A stretch of 50,074 bases of DNA from an uncultured Eubacteriales bacterium (GTDB taxonomy: Bacteria > Bacillota > Clostridia > Oscillospirales > Acutalibacteraceae). Location: positions 1 to 50,074 of the forward strand of contig OMZF01000023.1 of assembly GCA_900315465.1 (NCBI GenBank), written 5' to 3'. Of the stretch, positions 41,266 to 50,074 are shown piece after piece (within the stretch, counting starts at the first letter, position 1; the number at the start of each line of letters is the position of its first letter). The translations under genes and the position numbers were made by a program. The notes under the pieces were generated by a model. That model was not told where the DNA came from, did not search any database, and saw only the letters and a program-made list of their open reading frames with translations.

Positions 41266-42363
41266 ATGGATAATACAGGAATTTATATACATATACCTTT
41301 TTGCGAAAAAAAGTGTCCGTACTGCGATTTTTATTCCCATAAAGCAAATGAAACTGAGATTGATGATTATGTCAGTGCACTTTCGGAAAAAATATATGCT
41401 TTTTCTGAAAAATATAAATATACAGCGGACAGTCTTTATTTCGGGGGAGGTACTCCGGGACTTATAGGTGCAAAAAGGCTTGCAGGACTGGTCTCGGATG
41501 TAAAAAACAGTTTTGGCATATATAAAAATTCTGAAATTACCGTTGAAGTAAATCCAACGAATGAAGATATAGATTTTGAAATGCTGAAGTGTGCGGGAAT
41601 AAACCGCATATCAATAGGACTGCAGTCCGCAAATGATAATGAATTAAAAGAGCTTGGCAGACTGCATAATACACAGCAGGCAAAAAAATGTATCAAAAAA
41701 GTAAAGGCGTCAGGTATAGATAATATTTCTCTTGACCTTATGCTTGGTATACCGTATCAGACAAAAGAATCGCTTAAAAGAAGCATTGATTTTTGCATTG
41801 AGCAGGGAGCAAAGCATATTTCGGCATATCTTCTGAAAATTGAGGAAGGTACTATATTTCATAAAAAAAGAGAAAGTCTTGTTTTGCCGACTGATGATGA
41901 ATCGGCAGACCTTTATGAAGAACTTTGCAGACTGATGAATGAATACGGATATGAACATTATGAAATATCAAATTTCTGCAAAAGAGGTTTTGAGGGAAAG
42001 CATAATCTGAAATACTGGCATGATGAAGAATACATCGGTATAGGTGCATCGGCACATTCCTTTATTGAGGGCAGAAGATTTTATTTTCCTAAAAATATGA
42101 AAAAGTTTTTCTCAGGCGAGATAACTTACGACAGTACGGGCGGAGATGAACAGGAATTTATAATGCTCGGACTGAGATTATCCGAAGGAATAACAAAAGA
42201 AAGGTTTTATTCACGTTTCGGAAAAGAAATACCTGATGAATATATAAAAAGAGCAGAGAAATTTGTAAAGAGTGGATATGTAAGAACATCTCAAAATGGT
42301 TTTGCACTAACAGAAAAGGGTTTTCTTATATCAAATTATCTTATATCGGAAATAATCGGTTAG
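41266..42363 (+). CDS. hemW: HemW-like radical SAM heme chaperone
   Basis: A 365-aa radical-SAM protein related to HemN. The cluster motif is C13-x3-C17-x2-C20 followed by D-F rather than a fourth Cys, which marks HemW (heme-binding chaperone) rather than true coproporphyrinogen dehydrogenase. 'YFGGGTPGL', 'EVNPTN' and 'RISIGLQSAN' are the SAM-site landmarks. A C-terminal HemN domain holds 'YEISNFCKRGFEGKHNLKYW'. ATG 41266 is 8 nt after CGGAG; a longer frame would run into the previous gene. Confidence 0.93.
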   Translation: MDNTGIYIHIPFCEKKCPYCDFYSHKANETEIDDYVSALSEKIYAFSEKYKYTADSLYFGGGTPGLIGAKRLAGLVSDVKNSFGIYKNSEITVEVNPTNEDIDFEMLKCAGINRISIGLQSANDNELKELGRLHNTQQAKKCIKKVKASGIDNISLDLMLGIPYQTKESLKRSIDFCIEQGAKHISAYLLKIEEGTIFHKKRESLVLPTDDESADLYEELCRLMNEYGYEHYEISNFCKRGFEGKHNLKYWHDEEYIGIGASAHSFIEGRRFYFPKNMKKFFSGEITYDSTGGDEQEFIMLGLRLSEGITKERFYSRFGKEIPDEYIKRAEKFVKSGYVRTSQNGFALTEKGFLISNYLISEIIG

Positions 42364-42383
42364 AATAAAAAGGTCGTGAAAAA

Positions 42384-43043
42384 ATGGAAGAAACTGTAAA
42401 AATTAAAAAACGTGAAAAACGCTATACTCTCGGGGAGGAAATATTCAATTCCGTAACTCACGGAGTAGGAGCTTTGTTATCTGTTGCAGGAACGGTTGTG
42501 CTTATTGTTCTTGCGGCGAAATATAATGATGCATGGGCGGTGGTCGGCAGTGCAATTTTCGGAGCATCGCTTATTATACTTTATACTATGTCAACGCTTT
42601 ATCATGCCATAACAAATGACCGTGCAAAAGCATTTTTCAGGATAATGGATCATAATACTATATTTTTCCTTATAGCAGGTACATATACTCCGATAACACT
42701 TGTACCTATACGAGGTGTGCTTGGCTGGGTGCTGTTCGGAGTAGTATGGGGTGCGGCAATACTCGGCATAGTTCTTAATTCGATAGATCTGGAAAAATTC
42801 CGCAAACCGTCCGTAGTTTGTTATATAATAATGGGTTGGGTAATAGTTATTGCAGTTAAACCCATGCTTGAAAATGTTGATCAGTTATCGCTGTGGTTTC
42901 TGCTCATCGGAGGAATTTTCTATACTGTAGGAGTAATATTCTATGCGGTAAAAAAGGTACGCTATTTCCACAGCGTATGGCATTTGTTTACGATAGCCGG
43001 AAGTGTATTTCACTATTTTTCGGTATTGTTTATGATAATATAA
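42384..43043 (+). CDS. trhA: Hemolysin III / PAQR family membrane protein (TrhA-like)
   Basis: A 219-aa protein with seven predicted membrane helices. Family motifs include 'EEIFNSVTHGVGAL' at the start, 'MSTLYHAI', 'MDHNTIFFLIAGTYTP' and the terminal 'VWHLFTIAGSVFHYFS', whose His and Ser/Asp residues form the metal site of PAQR proteins. Bacterial members have been linked to membrane-fluidity control. It is followed 12 nt later by a methyltransferase gene. Confidence 0.92.
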   Translation: MEETVKIKKREKRYTLGEEIFNSVTHGVGALLSVAGTVVLIVLAAKYNDAWAVVGSAIFGASLIILYTMSTLYHAITNDRAKAFFRIMDHNTIFFLIAGTYTPITLVPIRGVLGWVLFGVVWGAAILGIVLNSIDLEKFRKPSVVCYIIMGWVIVIAVKPMLENVDQLSLWFLLIGGIFYTVGVIFYAVKKVRYFHSVWHLFTIAGSVFHYFSVLFMII

Positions 43044-43055
43044 AGGGGAATAATT

Positions 43056-44282
43056 ATGTCATTCAAAAAAAGAGGATATGTTGTTGCACAGGTGACAAAA
43101 AAGGGAGAAATAAGTCTGCAAAAAGGACATCCGTGGATATATGATGCAGAAGTGGTTTCAATGGATGCACAGCCGACTGACGGAGATATAGTAGATGTTA
43201 TAAGCAGCAAAGGTCGGTTTATCGGGTCAGGCTTTTATAACAGCAATTCAAAAATAAGGATAAGGCTTATATCCCGCAATGCAAATGATAAATTTGATGA
43301 AGCATTTTTTGAAAGACGTATACGTTATGCATGGGAATACCGTAAAACCGTAATGGGTGATGATTTAGACTGCTGCCGTATAATTTTCGGAGAGGCAGAC
43401 ACATTCCCCGGACTGACAGTCGACAAATTCCATGATATACTCGTTACACAAACGCTGTCACTCGGCATAGAAAAAAGAAAGGATATTATATTTCCCCTTC
43501 TTTATAAAGTGCTTACTGAAGACGGCTTTGAAATCAGAGGAATATACGAAAGAAATGATGTAAAGGTAAGACTTCTTGAAGGACTTGAGGAGGGTAAAGG
43601 ATTTTATGCCTTGCCGGGTGTAAAAACTCCCGAAAGTACATCTGTTGATATTACCGAAAACGGCATAAAATATCATGTTGATTTTGAAAACGGACAGAAA
43701 ACAGGCTTTTTTCTCGATCAGAAATATAACCGTCTTGCAGCGGAAAAAATAGCAAAGGGAAAAAGAGTGCTTGATTGTTTCACTCATACAGGTTCATTTG
43801 CACTTAATGCGGCAAAGGGCGGAGCGGAATATGTATGTGCTGTTGATATTTCTCAGGATGCGGTGGATATGGCAAAAAGGAATGCACAAATGAATTGTCT
43901 TGCAGATAAGATGGATTTTGTATGTGCAAATGTTTTTGATCTGCTTACATCTATGACAGGAAAAGAGGGCTATGATATGATAATTCTCGATCCCCCTGCT
44001 TTTACAAAATCAAGGGCAACAGTACAAAGTGCGATTCGAGGATATAAGGAAATAAACCTTCGTGCAATGAAACTCCTGCCTCACGGCGGTTATCTTGCTA
44101 CCTGTTCATGTTCCCATTTTATGACTGATGAACTTTTTGATCAGATGCTGCATGAAGCTGCGGCAGATGCCCATGTGTCACTAAGAAGGATAGAATATCG
44201 CCAGCAAGCTCCCGATCATCCGGTTTTGTATAATGTGCCGGAAACAGAGTATCTGAAATTCTATTTATTTCAGGTAGTATGA
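43056..44282 (+). CDS. RlmI-like class I rRNA (cytosine-C5) methyltransferase
   Basis: A 408-aa SAM-dependent methyltransferase of the RlmI/RlmK group. An N-terminal PUA domain (about 5-85) has 'LQKGHPWIYDAEV'. A linker domain follows, then the Rossmann domain with 'VLDCFTHTGSFALNAAKGGA' (motif I), 'IILDPPAFTKSRA' (motif IV) and 'LATCSCSHFM' with the catalytic Cys. RlmI methylates C1962 of 23S rRNA in E. coli. The same target here is likely but unproven. AAGGGGAA precedes the ATG. Confidence 0.9.
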   Translation: MSFKKRGYVVAQVTKKGEISLQKGHPWIYDAEVVSMDAQPTDGDIVDVISSKGRFIGSGFYNSNSKIRIRLISRNANDKFDEAFFERRIRYAWEYRKTVMGDDLDCCRIIFGEADTFPGLTVDKFHDILVTQTLSLGIEKRKDIIFPLLYKVLTEDGFEIRGIYERNDVKVRLLEGLEEGKGFYALPGVKTPESTSVDITENGIKYHVDFENGQKTGFFLDQKYNRLAAEKIAKGKRVLDCFTHTGSFALNAAKGGAEYVCAVDISQDAVDMAKRNAQMNCLADKMDFVCANVFDLLTSMTGKEGYDMIILDPPAFTKSRATVQSAIRGYKEINLRAMKLLPHGGYLATCSCSHFMTDELFDQMLHEAAADAHVSLRRIEYRQQAPDHPVLYNVPETEYLKFYLFQVV

Positions 44283-44297
44283 TTTTTGAAAAAAGAC

Positions 44298-44326
44298 TTG
44301 CATTTTGAAAGATTATGTGTTATAAT
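44298..44326 (+). promoter_or_regulatory. Sigma-A promoter of rpmE
   Basis: TTGCAT (44298-44303) and consensus TATAAT (44321-44326) with a 17-nt spacer, 41 nt before the GTG start. Confidence 0.7.
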
Positions 44327-44367
44327 TCGTTTGTTACTTTGGCAGAACATGAAAGAGGTGAACTCAA

Positions 44368-44571
44368 GTGAAAGAGAATCTTCATCCGAATTATGCTCAG
44401 ACTACAATTACCTGTGCTTGCGGTAATGTAATCGAAACTGGTTCAACAAAAAAGAATATCCGTGTTGAAATTTGCTCAAAATGCCATCCTTTCTTTACAG
44501 GCAGACAGAAACTCGTTGATACGGGCGGACGTGCTGAAAGATTTAATAAGCGTTACGGCATTAAGAAATAA
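44368..44571 (+). CDS. rpmE: 50S ribosomal protein L31 (zinc-binding form)
   Basis: A 67-aa ribosomal protein. The four Cys of the C+ type are present (C16, C18, C36, C39; 'CACGN' and '[10 protein letters not shown]'). The end '[12 protein letters not shown]' is the L31 signature. It starts at GTG, with GAGGTGA seven nt upstream. Single-gene unit closed by a terminator. Confidence 0.97.
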   Translation: MKENLHPNYAQTTITCACGNVIETGSTKKNIRVEICSKCHPFFTGRQKLVDTGGRAERFNKRYGIKK

Positions 44572-44590
44572 TTTGCTATTTATACGGTTT

Positions 44591-44620
44591 GGCGGTGCAT
44601 TTGATATGTGCCGCCTTTTT
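44591..44620 (+). terminator. Terminator after rpmE
   Basis: GGCGGTGCA (44591-44599) pairs with TGTGCCGCC (44607-44615) with two wobbles and is followed by T5. It lies only 20 nt before the yigZ start. Confidence 0.8.
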
Positions 44621-44639
44621 CTACCCGAAGGAGATAACT

Positions 44640-45263
44640 ATGGAACAGGCATACAAAACTGTAAAACATGAAGCAAATGATGAATTTATACAACAGAAAT
44701 CAAGATTTATCGGTTATGTACGTCCTGTACAAACTGAGGAAGAAGCATTGGCATTCATCGAAGAAAAGAAAAAATATCATTGGGATGCCCGTCATAATGT
44801 CTATGCGTATGTTTTGAGGGATGGGAATGTAAGACGATTCAGCGATGACGGAGAACCTCATGGCTCAGCAGGAGTTCCTGTTTTAGATATGATAGTGAAA
44901 TCAGGGGTTACTGATGTTGTGGTGGTAGTGACCAGATATTTCGGAGGTATACTGCTCGGTGTGGGAGGTCTTGTGAGAGCCTATACCCAAAGTGCAAAAC
45001 TCGCCCTTGAAGCAGGTGAGATAGTATCTGTTCAGAAATGTGTACAGTGCAGACTTGTATGTGATTATAATATGTATGGCAAGATTTCATCGCTGATACC
45101 TGCCGATGGTGGAATAATAGATGATACTGATTTTTCTGATACAGTAGCAATGAATTTTCATATACCTCCCGAAAAATTTGATACTCTTTCAAAACATATT
45201 GCAGATCAGACCTGCGGAAAAATCGAGCCTGAAATAAAAGGAGAAAAATTTTTTCAGATTTAA
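44640..45263 (+). CDS. yigZ: YigZ/IMPACT family protein
   Basis: A 207-aa protein of the IMPACT family. The N-terminal domain (about 1-125) contains 'KKKYHWDARHNVYAYVL', 'RFSDDGEPHGSAG' and 'VVVTRYFGGILLGVGGLVRAY', all highly conserved. A C-terminal ferredoxin-like domain (DUF1949) follows. Yeast and mammalian relatives bind the translation regulator Gcn1, but the bacterial role is unknown. ATG 44640 has AAGGAG six nt upstream; the longer frame starts within the terminator. Confidence 0.93.
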   Translation: MEQAYKTVKHEANDEFIQQKSRFIGYVRPVQTEEEALAFIEEKKKYHWDARHNVYAYVLRDGNVRRFSDDGEPHGSAGVPVLDMIVKSGVTDVVVVVTRYFGGILLGVGGLVRAYTQSAKLALEAGEIVSVQKCVQCRLVCDYNMYGKISSLIPADGGIIDDTDFSDTVAMNFHIPPEKFDTLSKHIADQTCGKIEPEIKGEKFFQI

Positions 45264-45293
45264 AAAATTATTAAAGGTGAAACCGTTTTTGGT

Positions 45294-45319
45294 GCGTATA
45301 TATTATTAGACGCTTTTTT
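45294..45319 (+). terminator. Weak terminator-like site between yigZ and dgt
   Basis: GCGT (45294-45297) and ACGC (45310-45313) flank an AT loop and are followed by T6. The stem is short, so some readthrough into dgt is likely. I see no clear promoter for dgt. Confidence 0.3.
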
Positions 45320-45344
45320 CGGAGTTTTGAATGGGGGAAGGTCT

Positions 45345-46349
45345 ATGACAATACGGCAGCGTACCGAAGAAACGGAAAAAAATATTTTATCACCTTATGC
45401 CTGCCTTTCATCACAAACAAAGGGCAGACAGAGAGATGAAGAGAAATGCCCTGTAAGAACGGAATTCCAGCGTGATCGTGACAGAGTGATACATTGCAAA
45501 TCCTTCAGGAGACTGAAACATAAAACTCAGGTTTTTCTCTCCCCTGAAGGAGATCATTACCGTACAAGACTTACCCATACGCTTGAAGTTGCTCAGATAG
45601 CAAGGACTATTGCAAGAGCTTTGCAGCTTAATGAAGATCTGACGGAAGCAATATCTCTTGCACATGATCTGGGACATACACCTTTCGGTCATGCGGGTGA
45701 AAGGGCATTAAACAGCATTGTACCCGGAGGATTCCGTCATTATGAACAAAGTCTGAGAGTGGTGGATATTCTTGAAAAAAGCGGAAAGGGTCTTAATCTT
45801 ACATACGAGACACGCAACGGCATTTTATGTCATACAAAAGGACAGGATGCTGATACTCTTGAGGGTCAGATAGTACGTATAGCTGACCGTATAGCATACA
45901 TAAACCATGATATAGATGATGCACTCAGGGCAAAAGTCTTAGCCGAAAGAGCTTTGCCGAAAGATGCAGTAACGATACTGGGAAAAACTACTTCAGAAAG
46001 GATAAATACCCTTGTACTCTCCCTTATATCAAATTCATCAGGCGGAAGACTGAAAATGGACGAAGATACTAATAAAGCATTTGAACAGCTTCATAGATTT
46101 ATGTTTGCAACTGTATATTCAAATGACAGTGTAAAGCGTGAAGAGAGGAAAGTGCCTGAGCTTATATCATTTTTATATGAATACTTTGTAAAAAATCCCG
46201 ATAAGCTTCCCGAAGAATATTTCGGAACGGCTAAAGCGGAAGGAAAGGAAAGGGCGGTTTGTGATTATCTTGCAGGGATGACCGACAGATATGCGGTAGA
46301 ACAGTTTAAAAATCTGTTTGTTCCGAGGTCATGGGTAGGATACAGATAA
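45345..46349 (+). CDS. dgt: dGTPase-like deoxynucleotide triphosphohydrolase
   Basis: HD-domain enzyme hydrolysing dNTPs to deoxynucleoside and triphosphate. The 334-aa protein shows 'RRLKHKTQVF', 'HYRTRLTHTLEVAQIAR' (first metal His) and 'AHDLGHTPFGHAGE' (HD pair). 'RIADRIAYINHDIDDAL' supplies the last Asp. It is the shorter, dgt-like form found before dnaG in Clostridia. ATG 45345 follows GGGGGAAGG; a TTG at 45327 lies before it. Directly followed by dnaG and rpoD. Confidence 0.93.
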   Translation: MTIRQRTEETEKNILSPYACLSSQTKGRQRDEEKCPVRTEFQRDRDRVIHCKSFRRLKHKTQVFLSPEGDHYRTRLTHTLEVAQIARTIARALQLNEDLTEAISLAHDLGHTPFGHAGERALNSIVPGGFRHYEQSLRVVDILEKSGKGLNLTYETRNGILCHTKGQDADTLEGQIVRIADRIAYINHDIDDALRAKVLAERALPKDAVTILGKTTSERINTLVLSLISNSSGGRLKMDEDTNKAFEQLHRFMFATVYSNDSVKREERKVPELISFLYEYFVKNPDKLPEEYFGTAKAEGKERAVCDYLAGMTDRYAVEQFKNLFVPRSWVGYR

Positions 46350-46368
46350 AAGAAAGGAGAAGGAAAAT

Positions 46369-48153
46369 ATGTCGATTCCTGACGAGTTTATACAGGAACT
46401 CAAAAGCCGTGTCGATATTGAGGACGTTATTTCAAATTATGTCACACTGAAAAAATCAGGCAATCGTCTGGTAGGGCTTTGTCCTTTTCACAGAGAAAAA
46501 TCACCGTCATTCAGTGTAAATAAAAGCGGAAATTATTTTCATTGTTTCGGCTGCGGAGCAGGCGGTGATATAATAACTTTTATAAGAAAAATTGAAAATG
46601 TAGATTATGTGGATGCAATAAAAATAATCGCCGCAAGGGCAGGAATGGATGTTCCTGAGGGAAAAGCGGATGACGGTCTGAGAAGACTTAAAAACCGCAT
46701 TTATGAAGCTAATCGTGAAGCGGCACATTTCTTTTTTGATCAGCTTATGAAAAATCCGGCAGGAAATAATGCTTTGAAATATTTGAGGGGGCGGTGTCTG
46801 AGTGACAGTACGATAGTTCATTTCGGTCTCGGATATTCTCCGCCTGACCGCCATCAGCTTACGAATCATCTTCTTTCAAAGGGTTTCAAGGGAGAAGAAC
46901 TGGTTGCCGCAAATCTTGTGTTACAGTCAAGAAACGGCAGCGGAAAATATTTTGATACATTTTCCGACAGAGTGATGTTTCCTATAATGGATCTGAAAGG
47001 AAATGTAATAGCCTTTGGCGGAAGGATAATGACAGATATAAAGCCTAAATATCTGAACACAGCCGAGACTCCCGTATTTAACAAGAGAAAAAATCTATTT
47101 GCCATGAATTTTGCAAAAAATCATGTGAAAGGACAGATCATTCTTGTCGAGGGTTATATGGATGTAATAGCACTTCATCAGGCAGGTTTTGAAACGGCAG
47201 TTGCTACGTTGGGTACAGCACTTACTCCTGAACAGGCAAATAAAATAAAGCAGTATTGTGAAGAAGTGGTAATATGCTACGATTCAGATCAGGCAGGAAA
47301 AAATGCGACGCTAAGGGCAATAAATATACTTCGTCCGGCAGGACTGAGAATAAAAGTTGTTCATGTGCCGAACGGAAAAGACCCCGATGAATTTATAAAA
47401 TCGTATGGAGAACAAGGACCGTCACGATACGGATTGCTTCTCGAACAGGCTCCGAATGATATTGAATATCGTTTATCCGAGCTGAGAAAGAGCTTTGATC
47501 TTAATAATGCGGATGACAAGGTGAAATATCTCACACAGGCTTCGGATATTCTTTCTGCCATAGAAAATCCGGTTGAGAGGGATGTATATTCATCAAAACT
47601 TTCGGATGACCTTAATGTTCAGAAAAAGGCTATGGAAAGTCTTGTAGAACGTGGAGTAAGGAAAGAGCAGGAACGAGCCTACAGAGAATATAACAGACAA
47701 AACAGATATAATAAAATGCCGGATATTATACAGATGAATCCCGACAGGAATGTAAATATCCGTGCAGCCCGTGCCGAAGAGGCTATTATTTCGGTAATGA
47801 TGCTGAATCCCGATGTTGCAGTAAAAATATCAGGAGAGCTTAAACCGGAAGAATTTGTTACAGGCTTCAACCGTAATATTTATACGGTTTTATTAAAAAG
47901 ACTGTCAAACGGTCTTGATGTATCAATATCTGATGTTTCGGGGGATTTTACTGTGGAGGAAATGAGTATGCTTGTAAGACTTATCGATTCCCATGTAAAA
48001 GAAAATAACCCGATGTCAGCGGTCAGTACATATATTTCTATACTGCGGGAGGAGGGAGCTAAGCTTACCCCGTCACAGATCGCTGATGCGGATAATGATA
48101 CGATAATGGAGCTTATACGTCAGACACAGAAGAAAAAGCTCGGACAGAGCTGA
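46369..48153 (+). CDS. dnaG: DNA primase
   Basis: Makes RNA primers for replication. The 594-aa protein has an N-terminal CHC2 zinc ribbon (C38, H41, C59, C62), an RNA-polymerase core with 'GRIMTDIKPKYLN' and the TOPRIM motif 'ILVEGYMDVIALHQAG' (about 258-272), and 'CYDSDQAGKNA'. A C-terminal helicase-binding region (about 450-594) is present. AAAGGAGAAGG precedes the ATG. Part of the conserved dgt-dnaG-rpoD cluster. Confidence 0.97.
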   Translation: MSIPDEFIQELKSRVDIEDVISNYVTLKKSGNRLVGLCPFHREKSPSFSVNKSGNYFHCFGCGAGGDIITFIRKIENVDYVDAIKIIAARAGMDVPEGKADDGLRRLKNRIYEANREAAHFFFDQLMKNPAGNNALKYLRGRCLSDSTIVHFGLGYSPPDRHQLTNHLLSKGFKGEELVAANLVLQSRNGSGKYFDTFSDRVMFPIMDLKGNVIAFGGRIMTDIKPKYLNTAETPVFNKRKNLFAMNFAKNHVKGQIILVEGYMDVIALHQAGFETAVATLGTALTPEQANKIKQYCEEVVICYDSDQAGKNATLRAINILRPAGLRIKVVHVPNGKDPDEFIKSYGEQGPSRYGLLLEQAPNDIEYRLSELRKSFDLNNADDKVKYLTQASDILSAIENPVERDVYSSKLSDDLNVQKKAMESLVERGVRKEQERAYREYNRQNRYNKMPDIIQMNPDRNVNIRAARAEEAIISVMMLNPDVAVKISGELKPEEFVTGFNRNIYTVLLKRLSNGLDVSISDVSGDFTVEEMSMLVRLIDSHVKENNPMSAVSTYISILREEGAKLTPSQIADADNDTIMELIRQTQKKKLGQS

Positions 48154-48160
48154 ACAGAAA

Positions 48161-48180
48161 TGTACTTTTATTTAAGTACA
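48161..48180 (+). promoter_or_regulatory. Inverted repeat between dnaG and rpoD
   Basis: TGTACTT (48161-48167) and AAGTACA (48174-48180) form a 7-bp stem with a 6-nt loop. There is no T-run, so it is not an intrinsic terminator. It might be an mRNA processing site or a protein-binding site for differential rpoD expression. Confidence 0.4.
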
Positions 48181-48209
48181 GGATAATTTAAAAAACGGAG
48201 GAATGGATT

Positions 48210-49301
48210 ATGAGTAATCAGCAGCCTGAAAAAAAGAACAATGTCGTAAACGATCTTCTTGAAATGGCAAAAACAAAAGGTCAGCTTACAAGTAAGGAAA
48301 TATTTGATATGACCGCAGATACGGATCTTGATCCGGATGCTATAACAAAAATATATGATACCCTTGAATCTAACGGGATAGAGATCGTTGAGACTGCTAT
48401 TGACGACATTATGATGAATGATGATGATCTTTCGGATATTACCGAAGATGAAGAAAAGGAAGACGGTGTATCAGATACAATGGCTCCCACAGAGGATCCT
48501 GTAAAGATATACCTCAAGGAAATAGGCAGAGTCCCGCTTCTTTCCTCAGACGAAGAAGGTGAGCTTGCCGAAAGAATACTTCAGGGTGATGAAGAAGCAA
48601 GTCAGCGTCTTGTAGAGGCAAACCTGCGTCTTGTTGTAAGTATTGCAAAGCGTTATCTTGGCAGAGGTATGCAGTTCCTTGACCTTATTCAGGAGGGCAA
48701 CCTTGGACTTATGAAGGCAGTAGAAAAATTTGACCATACAAAAGGATTCAAATTTTCCACTTATGCTACATGGTGGATACGTCAGGCAATAACACGTGCT
48801 ATAGCAGATCAGGCAAGAACTATCCGTATACCTGTACATATGGGTGAAACAATAAATAAGATCAAGAAAGCATCAAGCCAGCTCCTTCATGAAAACGGTC
48901 ACGAGCCTACAGTTGAAGAAATTGCAGAATATCTGAATACTCCTATCGATAAGATAAGAGAGGCTATGAGAGCATCACAGGAGCCTGTATCGCTTGAAAC
49001 TCCTATCGGTGAGGAGGAAGACAGTCATCTCGGAGATTTTATTCCCGATGAATCTGCACTCACACCTCAGGAGGCAGCGGCTCAGGCTATGCTGAAAGAA
49101 CAGTTGAATTCTGTGCTTGCAACTCTTACTCCGAGAGAAGAGAAGGTAATCCGTCTTCGTTTCGGTCTTGATGACGGCAGACCGAGAACTCTTGAGGAAG
49201 TAGGAGATGAATTCGAGGTAACAAGAGAAAGAATACGTCAGATTGAAGCAAAGGCACTTCGTAAACTTCGTCATCCCAGCAGAAGTAAAAAGCTTAAATA
49301 A
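48210..49301 (+). CDS. rpoD: Primary sigma factor RpoD (SigA)
   Basis: Housekeeping sigma factor that directs RNA polymerase to -35/-10 promoters, in keeping with the many TTGACA/TATAAT sites in the window. The 363-aa protein has region 1.1 (about 10-60), region 1.2 '[16 protein letters not shown]', region 2 with '[19 protein letters not shown]' and '[17 protein letters not shown]' (W188-W189), region 3, and region 4 with '[17 protein letters not shown]' and the HTH '[19 protein letters not shown]'. GGAGGAATGG precedes the ATG. Last complete gene of the dgt-dnaG-rpoD cluster. Confidence 0.98.
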   Translation: MSNQQPEKKNNVVNDLLEMAKTKGQLTSKEIFDMTADTDLDPDAITKIYDTLESNGIEIVETAIDDIMMNDDDLSDITEDEEKEDGVSDTMAPTEDPVKIYLKEIGRVPLLSSDEEGELAERILQGDEEASQRLVEANLRLVVSIAKRYLGRGMQFLDLIQEGNLGLMKAVEKFDHTKGFKFSTYATWWIRQAITRAIADQARTIRIPVHMGETINKIKKASSQLLHENGHEPTVEEIAEYLNTPIDKIREAMRASQEPVSLETPIGEEEDSHLGDFIPDESALTPQEAAAQAMLKEQLNSVLATLTPREEKVIRLRFGLDDGRPRTLEEVGDEFEVTRERIRQIEAKALRKLRHPSRSKKLK

Positions 49302-49316
49302 TTGACGGAGGATGAT

Positions 49317-50074
49317 ATGGAAGAAAAGGAAATTTTTACAGTCAGCTGTGAAGAGCTTCTCACTCAGGCTCTTCACACAGGCTTTATAAGTCTCAGAAAA
49401 ATGTCGGAACTCGGCATGAATGAAAATGTGTCTGATGAAGATGTTTTACAGCTTCTAAGAGAATTCAAGGATAATGATATTTCCATAGTTATAGACAAGG
49501 ATCAGATACCCGATAAAGAGTTTGTTAAAAATGTAAGGAAGAAGATCAGAGAAGCTGAAACAGATGAAAACCGTTCACGATATGAAGACCCTGTAAAGCT
49601 TTACTTTGACGATCTTCTGAGTACCGAAATACTTAATGAAAACGAGGAAAGGGATCTCGTTTATGAAGTTGCAGACGGTAACGAAGATGCATCTGAAAAG
49701 CTTATAGAGAGCAGTCTGTTTATTCCTGCAAGTATAGCATATGATCTTATTGGTAAGGGTGTGCGTTATATGGATATGGTGCAGGAGGGCAATGTTGAGC
49801 TTATGCTTGTATCATCGGAATTTGATTATGACAGCGGTATAAGCTTTTACGGATATGCTGCTTTCAGGGTATCAAAATGGCTGAAAGAGGTGATCGAGGA
49901 GGCACAGAGCTTTGTGACAGTACCGAATGAAATGTCGCAGGATGCCGCAAAGGTGATCACCGAAATGCAGAAATTCCGTGAAGAGAACAATAAAGCCCCC
50001 ACATCTCAGGAGCTTGCAGATATTACGGGAATAGATATTAAAAGAGTTACAGAAATACTTGGTATAATTGACGG
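49317..50074 (+). CDS. Degenerate sigma-70-like paralog of RpoD, truncated by the window end
   Basis: Partial (252 codons seen, no stop). It starts 15 nt after rpoD with GGAGG five nt upstream of the ATG. Collinear with RpoD: a region-1.1-like segment (about 10-60), then 'DPVKLYFDDLLSTEIL' (region 1.2), 'YMDMVQEGNVELMLVSSEFD' (region 2.2, core binding), and 'TSQELADITGIDIKRVTEIL' (region 3). In the -10 recognition helix RpoD has Y-A-T-W-W-I-R-Q; this protein has Y180-A-A-F-R-V-S-K187. The Trp pair, the Arg and the Gln are all lost. It may bind RNA polymerase but should not read a normal -10 box. Region 4 lies beyond the window. Confidence 0.8.
   Translation, partial: MEEKEIFTVSCEELLTQALHTGFISLRKMSELGMNENVSDEDVLQLLREFKDNDISIVIDKDQIPDKEFVKNVRKKIREAETDENRSRYEDPVKLYFDDLLSTEILNENEERDLVYEVADGNEDASEKLIESSLFIPASIAYDLIGKGVRYMDMVQEGNVELMLVSSEFDYDSGISFYGYAAFRVSKWLKEVIEEAQSFVTVPNEMSQDAAKVITEMQKFREENNKAPTSQELADITGIDIKRVTEILGIID

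Noticed and set aside
1..50074. tRNA, rRNA, prophage, restriction-modification or defence islands
   Set aside because: No sequence resembling these was recognised. Apart from the left-edge IS end, the window looks like ordinary core chromosome.

Overview
The window is a chromosomal segment of a low-GC, spore-forming Firmicute of the class Clostridia. Gene content, codon use and the mix of sporulation and starch/glycogen genes point to Ruminococcus or a close relative in the Oscillospiraceae, possibly R. bromii-like. That placement is inference from recognised proteins, with no database search behind it. Coding density is high. I see no rRNA, tRNA or CRISPR array, and only one trace of a mobile element, at the extreme left edge.

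Layout. (1) 1-80 holds two stem-loops that look like the right end and omega-RNA scaffold of an IS200/IS605-type (tnpB) element. This end supplies the stop codon and last residues of a Cthe_2159-type beta-helix lipoprotein (52-2307, minus). (2) A GNAT acetyltransferase is followed by the sporulation pair spoIVB-spo0A (minus). (3) 5780-18896 is the classic Firmicute housekeeping run yicC-remA-gmk-rpoZ-priA-def-fmt-rsmB-rlmN-prpC-prkC-rsgA-thiN. It is tightly packed with many start/stop overlaps and lacks the coaBC and rpe genes found in the B. subtilis version. It continues with a 50-aa membrane ORF and the tiny gene spoVM. (4) recD2-comF-mreB form an overlapping cluster. (5) 23.5-32 kb holds short units: a cytoplasmic GH13 glycosidase plus a DUF1294 protein, nrnA, ireB plus an unknown gene, ppk1, a phosphofructokinase, and a PH-domain protein plus a YitT-family protein. 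(6) 32.1-40.2 kb mixes a lone spoVAE, a very unusual zinc-ribbon/coiled-coil/Pro-Gln-repeat/TM/CBM26 protein, the dipicolinate synthase pair dpaA-dpaB, glgA, and a zinc-ribbon plus TPM-domain pair. (7) 40.3-50.1 kb is a plus-strand run: NUDIX hydrolase, small membrane protein, hemW, trhA, an RlmI-like methyltransferase, rpmE, yigZ, dgt, dnaG, rpoD, and a truncated second sigma-70-like gene directly behind rpoD.

Themes. Sporulation genes are scattered across the window: spo0A for entry, spoIVB for sigma-K activation, spoVM for coat localisation, spoVAE for dipicolinate transport and dpaAB for dipicolinate synthesis. A PrkC/PrpC kinase-phosphatase pair sits with a likely PrkC substrate, IreB. 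Glycan and energy-storage genes (GH13, glgA, ppk1, pfk, a membrane-anchored CBM26) recur.

The two observations I consider most novel are the degenerate sigma-70 paralog behind rpoD, which keeps the core-binding segment but has lost the -10-recognition Trp pair, and the membrane-spanning CBM26 protein with a cytoplasmic zinc ribbon and long charged helix.
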